This document shows, piece by piece, positions 28,067 to 37,183 of a stretch of DNA of 64,000 nt (the first letter of the stretch is position 1; every line of letters begins with the position of its first letter). Under the pieces are notes generated by a model. It did no database searches. It saw nothing but the letters and a program-made list of their open reading frames with translations, and was not told where the DNA came from. The position numbers were made by a program, and so were the translations under genes. The DNA is taken from assembly GCF_033366695.1 (NCBI RefSeq), contig NZ_JAOBTQ010000001.1:5146001-5210000 (forward strand), read 5' to 3'. Source of the DNA: Streptomyces sp. SCL15-4 (lineage in GTDB: Bacteria; Actinomycetota; Actinomycetes; Streptomycetales; Streptomycetaceae).

Positions 28067-29578
28067 ATGCACACCGCGCCGTCCGACACCGAACGGGAGC
28101 GCCGTACGGCGCCGGCGCGCGGCCCGGTGGCCCGCGCCGGCCGGGTCTCGGCGTGGGCCGTCGCCGCGCTGGTCGCGGCGGTGCTGCTCCTCGTCGTCGT
28201 CCGGCTGCCGTGGGCCGGTGACCTGGGCATGCACGCGGCCACTCTCCAGCGGCTGCGGCACAGCCCGCTGCATCCCGGCAATCCGCTGGTCGACGCCGAC
28301 ACGCCGAGCCCGTACTACTCGCCGTGGACGCTGCTGCTCGGCCTCGTCGCCAGGCCGACCGGGCTGTCCGTCTTCGTCGTGCTGCGCCTGGCCGCGCTCG
28401 CCGGACTCGCCTTGCTGGTGACCGGTGTGCGGAGCTACGTCCGCACCCTCACCGCCGACCGCGCCGCCCCCGCACTGGCCCTGCTCGGCCTGCTGTTCCT
28501 GTGGGGCCCGGCGCGGTTCGCCTGGAGCGGCTTCCTCGGCCTGAACTCCCTGGCGCTGACGATGGCGTACCCCAGCGTGTGCGCCCTCGGCCTCGCCTTC
28601 CACTTCTGGGCGTGGCTGACCCGGGCGGCGCGCGGCGCGGCCGGACGGGGGACGGGGCTCGGGCTGGGGCTGCTGTGGGCGCTGATCCTGCTGTGCCACC
28701 AGTTCACCGGCGTGGTGGCGACGCTGGGCGGGCTGGCCGTGGTGATCGCGGCCCGTCCGGCCCGCGCGACCCTGCTCCGCCTCGCCGCCGGACCGCCGCT
28801 CGGGCTGCTGGTGCTGTGGCTCTGGCCGTACTACGACTTCTTCGCGCTGTTCTCGGCGGGCGCGGACCTGGAGGCCGTCCACCGGTCGCTGTACCGGGAC
28901 CCGGCCGGCCGGTTCGGCTACGCGCTCCCCGGCGTGGTCGCGCTGGGGTGCCGCCTGCGCCGCGACCGCCGGGACCCGCTGGTCCTGTTCTTCCTTCTCG
29001 GCGTCCTGACGGTGGCGGCGGGCGGCCTGACCGGCCACTGGTCCTGGGGCCGCGCCCTGCCCGCCGCGCTGATCCCGGCCCAGCTCGCCGCCGCGCTGGA
29101 GGTGGTGTCGGCGGGACGGCGCGCGGTGCGGCGGGGGTGGGCGTGCGTGCTGCTCGGCGCGCTGGCGGCGGGGGCGTGGGCGCAGGCCGGGACGCTCGGG
29201 TACGTGGTGCGGCGGGACGCGCTGCCCGGGGTGGTCGCGGCGAAGTACCGGGCGCCGTGGACGGGCTACCAGTGGGCGGTGCGGGCGGGGGTGCGGTACG
29301 GGGACGTGGTGATGGCGCGCACGTTCGCGGCCCGGCAGATCCCGGCGTACGGGGCGTACACCGTGGCGCCCGGGTATCCGGACGTGTTCCTGCGGGACGC
29401 GGGGCGCAGAGAGGCGGCGGTGGAGCGGTACTTCTCGGCGGGGACGGGACGGGAGGAACGGCGGGGGATCCTGCGGGAGTACGGGGTGCGGTGGGTCGTG
29501 GGCGGTGGTCCGGCACCGTGGCTGCGGGAGGCGGCCGTGGGGCCAGGGCACCAGATCCTGTACCGGGTGGTGCCCTGA
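28067..29578 (+). CDS. polytopic membrane protein, possible GT-C glycosyltransferase
   Basis: A 503-residue protein with about ten membrane helices, starting after a cytoplasmic Arg-rich leader (VAALVAAVLLLVVVRL is the first). An acidic loop after the first helix (PWAGDLGMHAATLQRL, DADTPSPYYSP) resembles GT-C enzymes using polyprenyl-phosphate sugars. An extracytoplasmic C-terminal domain of about 120 residues (AKYRAPWTGYQW, GAYTVAPGYPDVF, EYGVRWVVGGG) follows the last helix, as in such enzymes. It stands at the edge of the wall-polymer region, which supports a wall-glycan role. Family assignment is tentative. Confidence 0.65.
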   Translation: MHTAPSDTERERRTAPARGPVARAGRVSAWAVAALVAAVLLLVVVRLPWAGDLGMHAATLQRLRHSPLHPGNPLVDADTPSPYYSPWTLLLGLVARPTGLSVFVVLRLAALAGLALLVTGVRSYVRTLTADRAAPALALLGLLFLWGPARFAWSGFLGLNSLALTMAYPSVCALGLAFHFWAWLTRAARGAAGRGTGLGLGLLWALILLCHQFTGVVATLGGLAVVIAARPARATLLRLAAGPPLGLLVLWLWPYYDFFALFSAGADLEAVHRSLYRDPAGRFGYALPGVVALGCRLRRDRRDPLVLFFLLGVLTVAAGGLTGHWSWGRALPAALIPAQLAAALEVVSAGRRAVRRGWACVLLGALAAGAWAQAGTLGYVVRRDALPGVVAAKYRAPWTGYQWAVRAGVRYGDVVMARTFAARQIPAYGAYTVAPGYPDVFLRDAGRREAAVERYFSAGTGREERRGILREYGVRWVVGGGPAPWLREAAVGPGHQILYRVVP

Positions 29579-29592
29579 GCCGGTGCCGGCCG

Positions 29593-29617
29593 GAGCCGTT
29601 CGGAGCGAGGACGGCTC
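29593..29617. terminator. hairpin between convergent genes
   Basis: GAGCCGT (29593-29599) and ACGGCTC (29611-29617) with an 11-base loop, in the 70-base gap between two genes transcribed towards each other. It could serve both. Short stem, no T-tract. Confidence 0.4.
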
Positions 29618-29648
29618 CCCGCAGGGGCGGCGCCCGGTGTCCGCCGCC

Positions 29649-31295
29649 TCACCTCAGCGCACTCGCCACCAGCCGCGCGGCGTTCCGCACGCGTGGACGG
29701 GCGGCGCGGCGGGCCACCGGACGCAGGACGCGGGCCGTCAGCCCCACCGGGCGCCAGCGGAGCTGGAGGCGGCCGGGGACGCGGGGCTCGGGTTCGGTGG
29801 TGACCTCGTGGTGGTGGACGCGCAGCGTGTGGCGCGGGAAGTCCGGCGGCGCGAGGAGCGGTGCGGAGTTGGACAGGCCCTGCTGGTCCAGGCGGAGCAC
29901 CGGGTGGCGGACGCCGTCGAAGCCCTGGACCGGGAGCGAGGCCGCGGCGAGGTCCAGGCGGACCGTGCCGGCGAAGACACCGGGGCGTACCGGGTCCAGG
30001 CGGAACGGGACCGTCATGCGGCGCCGGCCGGGGGTCAGCAGGAGGGACGCGCGCTGGGGGCCGACGGGCAGGCGCAGGCCGGGGTCGTAGGTGCGGACCG
30101 CCAGGGTGAGGACCGTACCGGGGCCGTGCGTCAGCTCCGTGATCTCGTGGCGGAACTGCGCCGTGGGGAAGGGCCGGGTGTCCAGCTCCAGTTCGGACAG
30201 GTCCAGTTCCCGGCGGGCGCGCTCCGCCGCCGGCGGGATGTCGCCCCAGTACGGCACGCCCGTGCCGTCGGTCGTCACCCGCCGCGGCGCCACCCCGTGC
30301 CCCAGCCCGCGCGCCGCCACCCGGACGTCGTCCGTGCGCCCCTGCCGCAGCAGTTCCAGCACCACCCGCTCGGCCCGCGGCAGCCTGCCGTACGCGCCGG
30401 GGGACAGCGTGTCCAGGTACGGGTTCACGATCCCGGCGAAGGACGCGAGCCACTCCTCGTCCCGGTAGGGCAGATCGCCGGCGTACATGCGGAAGTCGTG
30501 CTTGAGGAACTTGTAGTCCTTGTCCTCCCGCAGCCCGGCGTGCCCGCTGCTGAGCAGGAACTCGTCGATCAGCCGCTGGACGCGCACCCGGTCGCGGACG
30601 TTGGAGAGCCGGTGCCGCTGGTTGGAGATGGAGGCGGAGTCCGCCGCGGCGAACGGCTCGATGTACCAGACGTACACCGGGTCCGGCACGATCGTGAACG
30701 CCTTCGCCAGGCAGTACGCCTGCGCGGAGAAGAGCTGGTCCTCGTAGTGGATGCCCTCGGGGAAGCGCAGCCGGTGGCGGTCCAGGAAGGCGCGCGCGTA
30801 CATCTTGCTCGTCGCCAGGTGCTCGAAGAGCAGCCGGGGGTCCTCCTCGATGCCCTCCAGGGTGCGGTGCTCGGTGACCAGGTGCGGCATCCAGGTGGAG
30901 CGGCGCCCGTTGTCGGCCCGGACCCGGCGCACCGCGCCCATGGCGAAGTCCACCTCGCGTTCCCGGTGTGCGGCGAGCAGCACCTCCACGGCGCGCGGCG
31001 GGAGTTCGTCGTCGCTGTCCAGGAACATCAGGTACGGCGCCCGGGCGATCTCGATGGCCCGGTTGCGCGGGGCGCTGCACCCGCCGCTGTTCTCCGGCAG
31101 CCGGATGACGCGGACGCGGTGGTCCTGGGCCGCGAGCCGCCGGGCCACCGCCGGTGTGTCGTCCGTGGAGTGGTCGTCGCTGATGACGATCTCGATGTTC
31201 GCGTGGGTCTGCGCGCGCACGGAGTCGACCGCGCGGGGCAGGCGGGCCGCGTCGTCGTGGACGATGACCGTGACCGTGACGTCGGGGCGGGTCAT
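29649..31295 (-). CDS. GT2 glycosyltransferase with C-terminal accessory domain
   Basis: A 548-residue protein. The N-terminal GT-A domain (about 1-220) has VTVIVHDDAARLPRAVDSV, SDDHSTDDT and the metal-binding FLDSDDELPP, plus GIHYEDQLFSAQAY in the acceptor part. A helical segment with KYKFL-like motifs (KDYKFLKHDFRMYAGDLPYRD) is followed by a beta-rich C-terminal domain of about 170 residues typical of actinobacterial wall-glycan GT2 proteins. Its ATG overlaps the TGA of the upstream tagF-like gene (ATGA), so the two are translationally coupled. Sugar and acceptor are not identifiable. Confidence 0.85.
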   Translation of the reverse strand: MTRPDVTVTVIVHDDAARLPRAVDSVRAQTHANIEIVISDDHSTDDTPAVARRLAAQDHRVRVIRLPENSGGCSAPRNRAIEIARAPYLMFLDSDDELPPRAVEVLLAAHREREVDFAMGAVRRVRADNGRRSTWMPHLVTEHRTLEGIEEDPRLLFEHLATSKMYARAFLDRHRLRFPEGIHYEDQLFSAQAYCLAKAFTIVPDPVYVWYIEPFAAADSASISNQRHRLSNVRDRVRVQRLIDEFLLSSGHAGLREDKDYKFLKHDFRMYAGDLPYRDEEWLASFAGIVNPYLDTLSPGAYGRLPRAERVVLELLRQGRTDDVRVAARGLGHGVAPRRVTTDGTGVPYWGDIPPAAERARRELDLSELELDTRPFPTAQFRHEITELTHGPGTVLTLAVRTYDPGLRLPVGPQRASLLLTPGRRRMTVPFRLDPVRPGVFAGTVRLDLAAASLPVQGFDGVRHPVLRLDQQGLSNSAPLLAPPDFPRHTLRVHHHEVTTEPEPRVPGRLQLRWRPVGLTARVLRPVARRAARPRVRNAARLVASALR

Positions 31296-33502
31296 GCCGT
31301 GGCCTCCTCGGGGGGCGGGGCGGGGGTGCGGTCCTCGATCGGGAGGATCGGGGGCAGCGCCTCCTCCGGCTCGCCGAGGAACACCCGCCGTACGACCCGT
31401 TCGGCGGCGCGCCCGTCGTCGTACTCGCAGAACCGGCGCCGGAACGCGGCCCGCGCCTTGGCCGCGTTCGCGTCGCGCCAGGCGCCGGAGCGGAAGATCT
31501 CCGCCAGTTCCTCCTGGGTGCGGGCGACCTGGCCGGGATGGTCGGCCATCAGGTCGAAGTAGACGCCGCGGGTGGTGCGGTAGGTCTCCCAGTCGTCGGC
31601 GTGGATCACGATCGGACGGTCCAGGTTGGCGTAGTCGAACATGATCGAGGAGTAGTCCGTGACCAGCGCGTCGGCGGCCAGGCACAGTTCCTCGACGGGG
31701 TCGTAGGCGGAGACGTCGACGATCCGGCCGGAGCGGCGCGGACCGTACGGCGGCGAGGCGGCGCCGCCGTAGAAGTAGTGGGCGCGGACGAGGAGGACGG
31801 TGTGCTCGCCGAGGCGGTCGGCGAGGGCGGCGAGGTCGAGACGGGGGGTGAAGCCGGCCTCGTAGTCGCGGTGCGTGGGGGCGTACAGCACGGCGGTCTG
31901 TCCGGGAGCGATGCCGAGGCGTTCGCGGGCGGCGCGGACGTCGGCGGCTCCGGCCGTGTAGTAGACGTCGTTGCGCGGATAGCCGTAGTCCAGCGACGTG
32001 TAGCGGGACGGGTAGGCGCGTTCCCACATGCGGGTGGTGTGGCTGTTGGCGCTGAGGCTGTAGTCCCATTTGTCGACGCGGGCCAGCAGGGCGGCGAAGT
32101 CCATGCCCTGGGCGGCGGCCGGGTGGTCGCGCTGGTCCAGTCCCATGCGCTTGAGCGGAGTGCCGTGGTGGGTCTGGAGGTGGACCGCGTCCGGGCGTTT
32201 GACCACGGCGTTCGGGAAGTTGACGTTGTTCGTCAGGTACTTGGCGGTGGCCAGGGTCTCCCAGTAGCGGCGGGTGCCGGGGATCACGTGGTCGGTGCCG
32301 GGCGGCAGCAGGGCCGCGTTGCGCCGGGTCACCACCCACACGGGGTGGACGCGCGGGGCGAGTTCGGCGAGCTTCGCGGCGATCGCGGCCGGGTTGCAGG
32401 CCACCCCGCGGTTCCAGTAGGCCGCGAACACGGCGAGGTCCGGGTCCACCGGGCGGTTCAGCGCGCGCCGGTACTGGTGGTCGCGGACCTTGGCGCCGAG
32501 CCGCCGCCTGCGGGCGCGTACGGCGGTCCGGGCGGCGCGGCGGGCGCGGTTGGCGGCTTGCAGCGCGCGGTAGCGGGTGTAGGCGTCCTCCTCCAGCAGC
32601 GCGTGCCGTACGCCGTCGAGGCCGGGCGGGCGGCGGTGGCCCTCGGGGCGCCAGCGGACCGCGGCCAGCGAGGCGCGGCGGAAGAACTCGCGGGCCACGT
32701 CCTCGGGCAGGTCCTCGCGGGCGAAGGTGGTGACCAGGTCGCGCACCATCAGGTCGTACAGCACCGCGTGGACGGCGCGGCGGTCCCGGGTGAGCGGGAG
32801 CAGGGACTCGTAGCGGTCGACGAGGGCGAGACGGTCCCCGGGGGCGCGGGGCGGCAGGCTCTCCGGACGCAGCACGCGGTGGTCGTACGCGGTCTGGTCC
32901 AGGCAGGCGATCCGGCCGGCGTGCAGCAGGGCGGCGTGCGCGGCGCGCGGCTCGTCGTCGGTGGCGAGGAGTTCCTCGTGGGCGTGCCAGAAGGCGGCGC
33001 GCAGGGCGCGGTTGCCGAGCAGCGGCGCGAGCCGCAGCAGGTCGGCGGCCTCGTCCAGGGGCCGGGCGGCGCGGCCGGCGGCGGCGAGGCGGCGGCCGTC
33101 GGGGGAGGGGCGGGCGGCGGCCTGCCAGGTGGTGGTGACGTGGTCGAAGAGGAGGACGTCGACGGGGTCCGGGCCGTCCGTGGTGTCCAGTTCGGCGGTC
33201 CGCTCGGCGATCAGCCGGGGCGCGCCGGCCGGCAGGCCGTCCTTGGCGTGGACGAAGTGCAGCCAGCGGCCGGACGCCCGGGCGGCACCGGCCGCGCGGG
33301 CCGCCGCGTCACCGGTGCCGTCCGGCAGCGGTACGACGATCGTCTCGGGCGTGTGGCCTTCGGCGGTCTCCCGCGCCCAGTCGCCGACGGCGGCGACGAT
33401 CACCTCGGCGTCGGGCAGGGGATGGGCCGCCAGGGAGTCCAGCAGCGCGGCCAGGTGCCCCTGCGCGTTCGGCCCGTGGACGATCACGCTGAGCTGGGGC
33501 AT
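31292..33502 (-). CDS. TagF-like glycerophosphotransferase with degenerate GT2 N-terminus
   Basis: A 736-residue protein; the ATG at 33502 has AAGGAG nine bases upstream. The C-terminal half (about 370-736) is a CDP-glycerol:poly(glycerophosphate) glycerophosphotransferase domain with the complete signature: QTHHGTPLKRMG (His about 445), VLYAPTHRDYE, LLVRAHYFY and VTDYSSIMFDYANLDRP. The N-terminal ~180 residues resemble a GT2 domain (MPQLSVIVHGPNAQGHLAALLDSL) but lack the DDxS and DxDD metal motifs, reading FVHAKDGL at the latter. This is probably the main polymerising enzyme of the cluster, in line with the exporter genes just upstream. Confidence 0.85.
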   Translation of the reverse strand: MPQLSVIVHGPNAQGHLAALLDSLAAHPLPDAEVIVAAVGDWARETAEGHTPETIVVPLPDGTGDAAARAAGAARASGRWLHFVHAKDGLPAGAPRLIAERTAELDTTDGPDPVDVLLFDHVTTTWQAAARPSPDGRRLAAAGRAARPLDEAADLLRLAPLLGNRALRAAFWHAHEELLATDDEPRAAHAALLHAGRIACLDQTAYDHRVLRPESLPPRAPGDRLALVDRYESLLPLTRDRRAVHAVLYDLMVRDLVTTFAREDLPEDVAREFFRRASLAAVRWRPEGHRRPPGLDGVRHALLEEDAYTRYRALQAANRARRAARTAVRARRRRLGAKVRDHQYRRALNRPVDPDLAVFAAYWNRGVACNPAAIAAKLAELAPRVHPVWVVTRRNAALLPPGTDHVIPGTRRYWETLATAKYLTNNVNFPNAVVKRPDAVHLQTHHGTPLKRMGLDQRDHPAAAQGMDFAALLARVDKWDYSLSANSHTTRMWERAYPSRYTSLDYGYPRNDVYYTAGAADVRAARERLGIAPGQTAVLYAPTHRDYEAGFTPRLDLAALADRLGEHTVLLVRAHYFYGGAASPPYGPRRSGRIVDVSAYDPVEELCLAADALVTDYSSIMFDYANLDRPIVIHADDWETYRTTRGVYFDLMADHPGQVARTQEELAEIFRSGAWRDANAAKARAAFRRRFCEYDDGRAAERVVRRVFLGEPEEALPPILPIEDRTPAPPPEEATA

Positions 33503-33585
33503 GGCGGTGGACTCCTTCGGATCGACGTCTCCGGCCGCACCTTTCACCACATGATGTCACCAAGCGCATAAAACGGATAATGCGC

Positions 33586-34395
33586 TTACGCCTTCGCGGT
33601 GGCCGGTTTCTTCTCGCCGGTGAAGGCCTCGTACTCCTTCATGACCTCCTCCGTCGGGCCGTCCATGCGCAGCTCGCCGCGCTCCAGCCAGAGGACCCGC
33701 TCGCAGGTGTCGCGGATCGACTTGTTGTTGTGGCTGACCAGGAAGACCGTGCCGGCGTGCTGCCGCAGCTCGCGGATCCGTGCCTCCGAACGCCGCTGGA
33801 AGGAGCGGTCGCCGGTGGCCAGCGCCTCGTCGATGAGCAGGACGTCGTGGTCCTTGGCGGCGGCGATGGAGAAGCGCAGCCGGGCGGCCATGCCGGAGGA
33901 GTACGTGCGCATCGGCAGGGTGATGAAGTCACCCTTGTCGTTGATGCCGGAGAAGTCGACGATGTCCTGGTAGCGCTGCCTGACCTGCTCCCGGGACATG
34001 CCCATGGCCAGCCCGCCGAGGAAGACGTTGCGCTCGCCGGTGAGGTCGTTCATCATCGCCGCGTTCACGCCCAGCAGGGACGGCTGGCCGTCGGTGTAGA
34101 TGTGGCCGCTCTCCACCGGGAGCAGGCCCGCGACCGCCTTCAGCAGGGTCGACTTGCCCGAGCCGTTGGTGCCGATGAGCCCGATGGCCTCGCCCTTGTA
34201 GGCGACGAACGACACCTTCCGCACCGCGTGCACCCGGCGCACACCGGCCGCCTTCTCGGCCTGCCCCCGGCGCAGGATGCGGTTGAGCGCCGCGGTGGCG
34301 GAGCCGCGGCCCGCGCCGGTGCCGTTGACCCGGTAGACGATGTCGACGCGGTCGGCGACGACGGTGGGGACCTTCTCTGCGCTGTGCTCAGCCAC
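33586..34395 (-). CDS. tagH: teichoic-acid-type ABC exporter ATPase TagH
   Basis: A 269-residue ATPase of the polysaccharide/polyol-phosphate export family. Walker A IGLIGTNGSGKST, Q-loop region PSLLGVNAAM, signature YSSGMAARLRFSIA, Walker B DVLLIDEALATGD and the switch His in VSHNNKS are all present. GTG start at 34395 overlaps the tagG stop by eight bases, so the pair is coupled. With TagG it would flip the undecaprenyl-linked wall polymer across the membrane. It lacks the extra C-terminal domain of B. subtilis TagH. Confidence 0.93.
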   Translation of the reverse strand: MAEHSAEKVPTVVADRVDIVYRVNGTGAGRGSATAALNRILRRGQAEKAAGVRRVHAVRKVSFVAYKGEAIGLIGTNGSGKSTLLKAVAGLLPVESGHIYTDGQPSLLGVNAAMMNDLTGERNVFLGGLAMGMSREQVRQRYQDIVDFSGINDKGDFITLPMRTYSSGMAARLRFSIAAAKDHDVLLIDEALATGDRSFQRRSEARIRELRQHAGTVFLVSHNNKSIRDTCERVLWLERGELRMDGPTEEVMKEYEAFTGEKKPATAKA

Positions 34396-35302
34396 GGCCG
34401 TACGTCTCCTCAGCCTTCCAGAAGTAGATGAAGCCGCCGACGCCGGCGAGCAGGGCCCAGCCGGCCGCCGCCGCCCACACGTGCGGGGGCAGCTGGTGGG
34501 CGTGGAAGCTGTCGATCAGCGCGAACCGCATCAGGTCGATGTAGACGGCGGCCGGGTTGATCTGCAGCAGGACGGTGACGAGGTGCGGCAGGTCGTCGTG
34601 CTTGGCGATCTTGTCGATGCTCCACATCACGCCGGACACGTACATCCAGGTGCGCAGCACGAACGGCATCAGCTGGGCGATGTCCGGGGTCCTGGCGCCC
34701 AGTCGCGCCACGACCATGGACACGCCCGCGTTGAAGGTGAACTGCAGGACGAGCGCGGGGACGGCCAGCAGCCAGGAGGCGGCGACCGGCACGCCGAAGC
34801 AGAGCAGGATGACGACCAGCGCGCACATCGAGAACAGCAGCTGCTGGAGCTGCTGGAGCGCGAAGGAGATCGGCAGCGCGGCGCGCGGGAAGTGCAGGGC
34901 GCGGACCAGGCCGAGGTTGCCGGAGATGGCCCGGGTGCCGGCCATGATCGAGCTCTGGGTGAACGTCCAGACGAACACGCCCGTGACCAGGAACGGTACG
35001 TAGTCGGGCACGTTGGACTTGGTGCCGAGCAGCACGCCGAAGATGAAGTAGTAGACCGCCGCGTTCAGCAGCGGGGTCATGACCTGCCAGACCTGGCCGA
35101 GCTTCGCCTGGCTGTACTGCGCGGTGAGCTTGGCGGTGGCGAAGGCGCCGATGAAGTGGCGCCGGGCCCACAGCCGGCGGACGTATTCCGGCAGGGAGGG
35201 GCGGGCGCCGCTGACCGACAGGCCGTGCCGGGCCGCGAGCGCCGCGAGGTCGTCGCCGGCCGGGGCCCGGGTGGGGGGCGGTGTGTGGAGGACCTGGCTC
35301 AC
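34388..35302 (-). CDS. tagG: teichoic-acid-type ABC exporter permease TagG
   Basis: A 304-residue ABC-2 permease. A cytoplasmic leader with the amphipathic segment SLPEYVRRLWARRHFIGAFA precedes six membrane helices, including VWQVMTPLLNAAVYYFIFGVLLG and FSMCALVVILLCFGVP. The motif TAQYSQAKLGQVWQV is typical of polysaccharide exporters. The GTG at 35302 (MSQVLHTPPPTRAPAG) is favoured over an upstream extension to 35473 because that part is unconserved and would read through the promoter shared with the TetR gene. First gene of the tagG-tagH pair. Confidence 0.9.
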   Translation of the reverse strand: MSQVLHTPPPTRAPAGDDLAALAARHGLSVSGARPSLPEYVRRLWARRHFIGAFATAKLTAQYSQAKLGQVWQVMTPLLNAAVYYFIFGVLLGTKSNVPDYVPFLVTGVFVWTFTQSSIMAGTRAISGNLGLVRALHFPRAALPISFALQQLQQLLFSMCALVVILLCFGVPVAASWLLAVPALVLQFTFNAGVSMVVARLGARTPDIAQLMPFVLRTWMYVSGVMWSIDKIAKHDDLPHLVTVLLQINPAAVYIDLMRFALIDSFHAHQLPPHVWAAAAGWALLAGVGGFIYFWKAEETYGRG

Positions 35303-35424
35303 ATCCGCTGCTTTCGCTCGGGGGAGGGGGTGCCGCGGCCGACTCTCGCCGGGAGCCGCCGCGTCCGTCCCGTCGTCCGGCGTTTCCTTACGTTTCTCTT
35401 CACGTTCTCTTACGACGGGACGGG

Positions 35425-35485
35425 ACCGTATCGTCGTGACGTGAGCGTAGGCCCAACCGACGTCGGAACGCAACCGTTTCGTCGT
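35425..35485. repeat. direct repeats in tagG/TetR intergenic region
   Basis: ACCGTATCGTCGT (35425-35437) and ACCGTTTCGTCGT (35473-35485) match at 12 of 13 positions, 48 bases apart, between the divergent tagG and tetR genes. They are candidate operators for the TetR protein. Confidence 0.4.
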
Positions 35486-35505
35486 CGCGGCCTATGCTGT
35501 GCGGT

Positions 35506-36144
35506 ATGACGACGAACGCCGCCGCCTCCGCCGACGAGCCGCCGGCGCGTCCGCGCCGCCGGGCGCCCGCCGGGGCGGCCGTGCTCCGGGAGGACGTGAC
35601 CGAGGCCATCCGGACGGCGGTCTTCGAGGAACTGGCCGCCGTCGGCTACGCCCGCATGTCCATCGAGGGGATCGCGCGCCGGGCCGGCGTCGGCAAGACG
35701 GCGGTGTACCGGCGCTGGCGTTCGAAGCTCCACCTGGTCCTGGACGTGGTGTCCGCGCTGGCGGTCACCGGCTTCCCGGCGCCTGACACCGGCTCCCTGG
35801 AGGGCGACCTGCGCCTGCTGTACGAGGTCAGCTCGCGCGCCCTGCGCCACCCGGTCGCCTCCCAGATCATCCCCGACCTCCAGGCCGAGGCCGCCCGCAA
35901 CCCCGACCTCGCCGATGCCTTCCAGAAGGCGCTGCGCGACGGCCAGGAGGGCGTGGCCAGCCGGATCGTGGCGGCGGCGGAGCAGCGGGGCGAGCTGCGC
36001 GCCGGGATCGACCCGGACCTGGCCCTGGACCTGATCTCGGGCCCGCTCTACTGGCGCTCGGTGGTGATCCGCGCCCCGAGGCCGCCGAAGGGCTACCTGG
36101 AGAAACTGGCGCGGGCCACGGCGGGCGCGCTGAAGGCGTTGTGA
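35506..36144 (+). CDS. TetR-family transcriptional regulator
   Basis: A 212-residue repressor-type regulator. After a Pro/Arg-rich leader, the TetR HTH spans about 30-80 (AIRTAVFEELAAVGYARMSIEGIARRAGVGKTAVYRRW); the C-terminal domain is of the common TetR_C type (SQIIPDLQAEAARNP). A TATGCT -10-like element about eight bases before the ATG suggests a leaderless transcript. It is divergent from tagGH, which it may control, and ends six bases from convergent galE. The ligand is unknown. Confidence 0.88.
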   Translation: MTTNAAASADEPPARPRRRAPAGAAVLREDVTEAIRTAVFEELAAVGYARMSIEGIARRAGVGKTAVYRRWRSKLHLVLDVVSALAVTGFPAPDTGSLEGDLRLLYEVSSRALRHPVASQIIPDLQAEAARNPDLADAFQKALRDGQEGVASRIVAAAEQRGELRAGIDPDLALDLISGPLYWRSVVIRAPRPPKGYLEKLARATAGALKAL

Positions 36145-36150
36145 GGCGGT

Positions 36151-37131
36151 CTACGACCGTGCCGCCTCCGGGTGCCGGCGGACCCAGCCCTCCCACGCCG
36201 ACGTGATCATGTCCTGGACGTCGTACTTGGCCTGCCAGCCCAGTTCCGTGCCGATGCGGGTGGCGGAGGCGACGACCCGGGCGGGGTCGCCGGGACGGCG
36301 CGGGGTGACGGTGGGGGGACGGTCGTAGCCGGTGACGGCGTTGACGCGGTCGATCATCTCGCGCACGGAGACGCCCTCGCCGCGCCCGATGTTGAGGGTC
36401 AGCCCGGTGCCGGGTGAGGAGCGCAGGGCGCGGGCGACGGTCACATGGGCCTCGGCCAGGTCGACCACGTGGATGTAGTCGCGCACACAGGTGCCGTCCG
36501 GCGTCGGGTAGTCGTCCCCGAAGACGCGCGGCGCCGCGCCCTCGGTGAGCCGCTCGAAGACCATCGGGATCAGGTTGGACACACCGGTGTCGGCCAGCTC
36601 GGGCGCCGCCGCGCCCGCCACGTTGAAGTAGCGCAGCGACGCCGTGGCGAGACCGGTCGCCCGGGACGTGGCGCGCACCAGCCATTCGCCGGCCAGCTTG
36701 GTCTCGCCGTAGGGGGACAGCGGGCGGCAGGGCGTCTCCTCGGTCACCAGGTCGACGTCGGGCATGCCGTAGACGGCCGCCGAGGAGGAGAAGACGAACG
36801 CGTCGATCCCGGCCCGCGTCACCGCCTCCAGCAGGACGCGCAGGCCCTCCACGTTCTGCCGGTAGTAGTGCAGCGGACGGTCCACCGACTCGCCGACCTG
36901 CTTCTTCGCCGCGAGGTGGACGACTCCGGTGATCTCGTGCCGGGCCAGGGTCTCGGCCAGCAGGTCCGCGTCCAGGACCGAGCCGCGCACCAGCGGGACC
37001 TCGGCCGGTACGCGCTCGGCGATGCCGGTGGACAGGTCGTCGTAGACGACCGCGCGCTCCCCCGCCGCGGTCATCGCCCGTACGACGTGCGCCCCGATGT
37101 ATCCGGCACCGCCGGTGATCAGCCAGGTCAT
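36151..37131 (-). CDS. galE: UDP-glucose 4-epimerase
   Basis: A 326-residue extended short-chain dehydrogenase. NAD-binding GGAGYIGAHVVRAM at the N-terminus (ATG at 37131), DLSTG, HLAAKKQVGESVDRPLHYY, catalytic Ser in FSSSAAVYG, and YGETKLAGE with Tyr and Lys. GalE interconverts UDP-glucose and UDP-galactose, and some members also the N-acetyl forms. Inside this cluster it is likely to supply galactose-type sugars for the wall polymer instead of serving the Leloir operon, since no galT or galK is present. Confidence 0.92.
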   Translation of the reverse strand: MTWLITGGAGYIGAHVVRAMTAAGERAVVYDDLSTGIAERVPAEVPLVRGSVLDADLLAETLARHEITGVVHLAAKKQVGESVDRPLHYYRQNVEGLRVLLEAVTRAGIDAFVFSSSAAVYGMPDVDLVTEETPCRPLSPYGETKLAGEWLVRATSRATGLATASLRYFNVAGAAAPELADTGVSNLIPMVFERLTEGAAPRVFGDDYPTPDGTCVRDYIHVVDLAEAHVTVARALRSSPGTGLTLNIGRGEGVSVREMIDRVNAVTGYDRPPTVTPRRPGDPARVVASATRIGTELGWQAKYDVQDMITSAWEGWVRRHPEAARS

Positions 37132-37183
37132 GTGCGACCGTCCCCTCGTCAGCTCGTCTCGGCTCGTCCGTCGGCCCCCGTCG

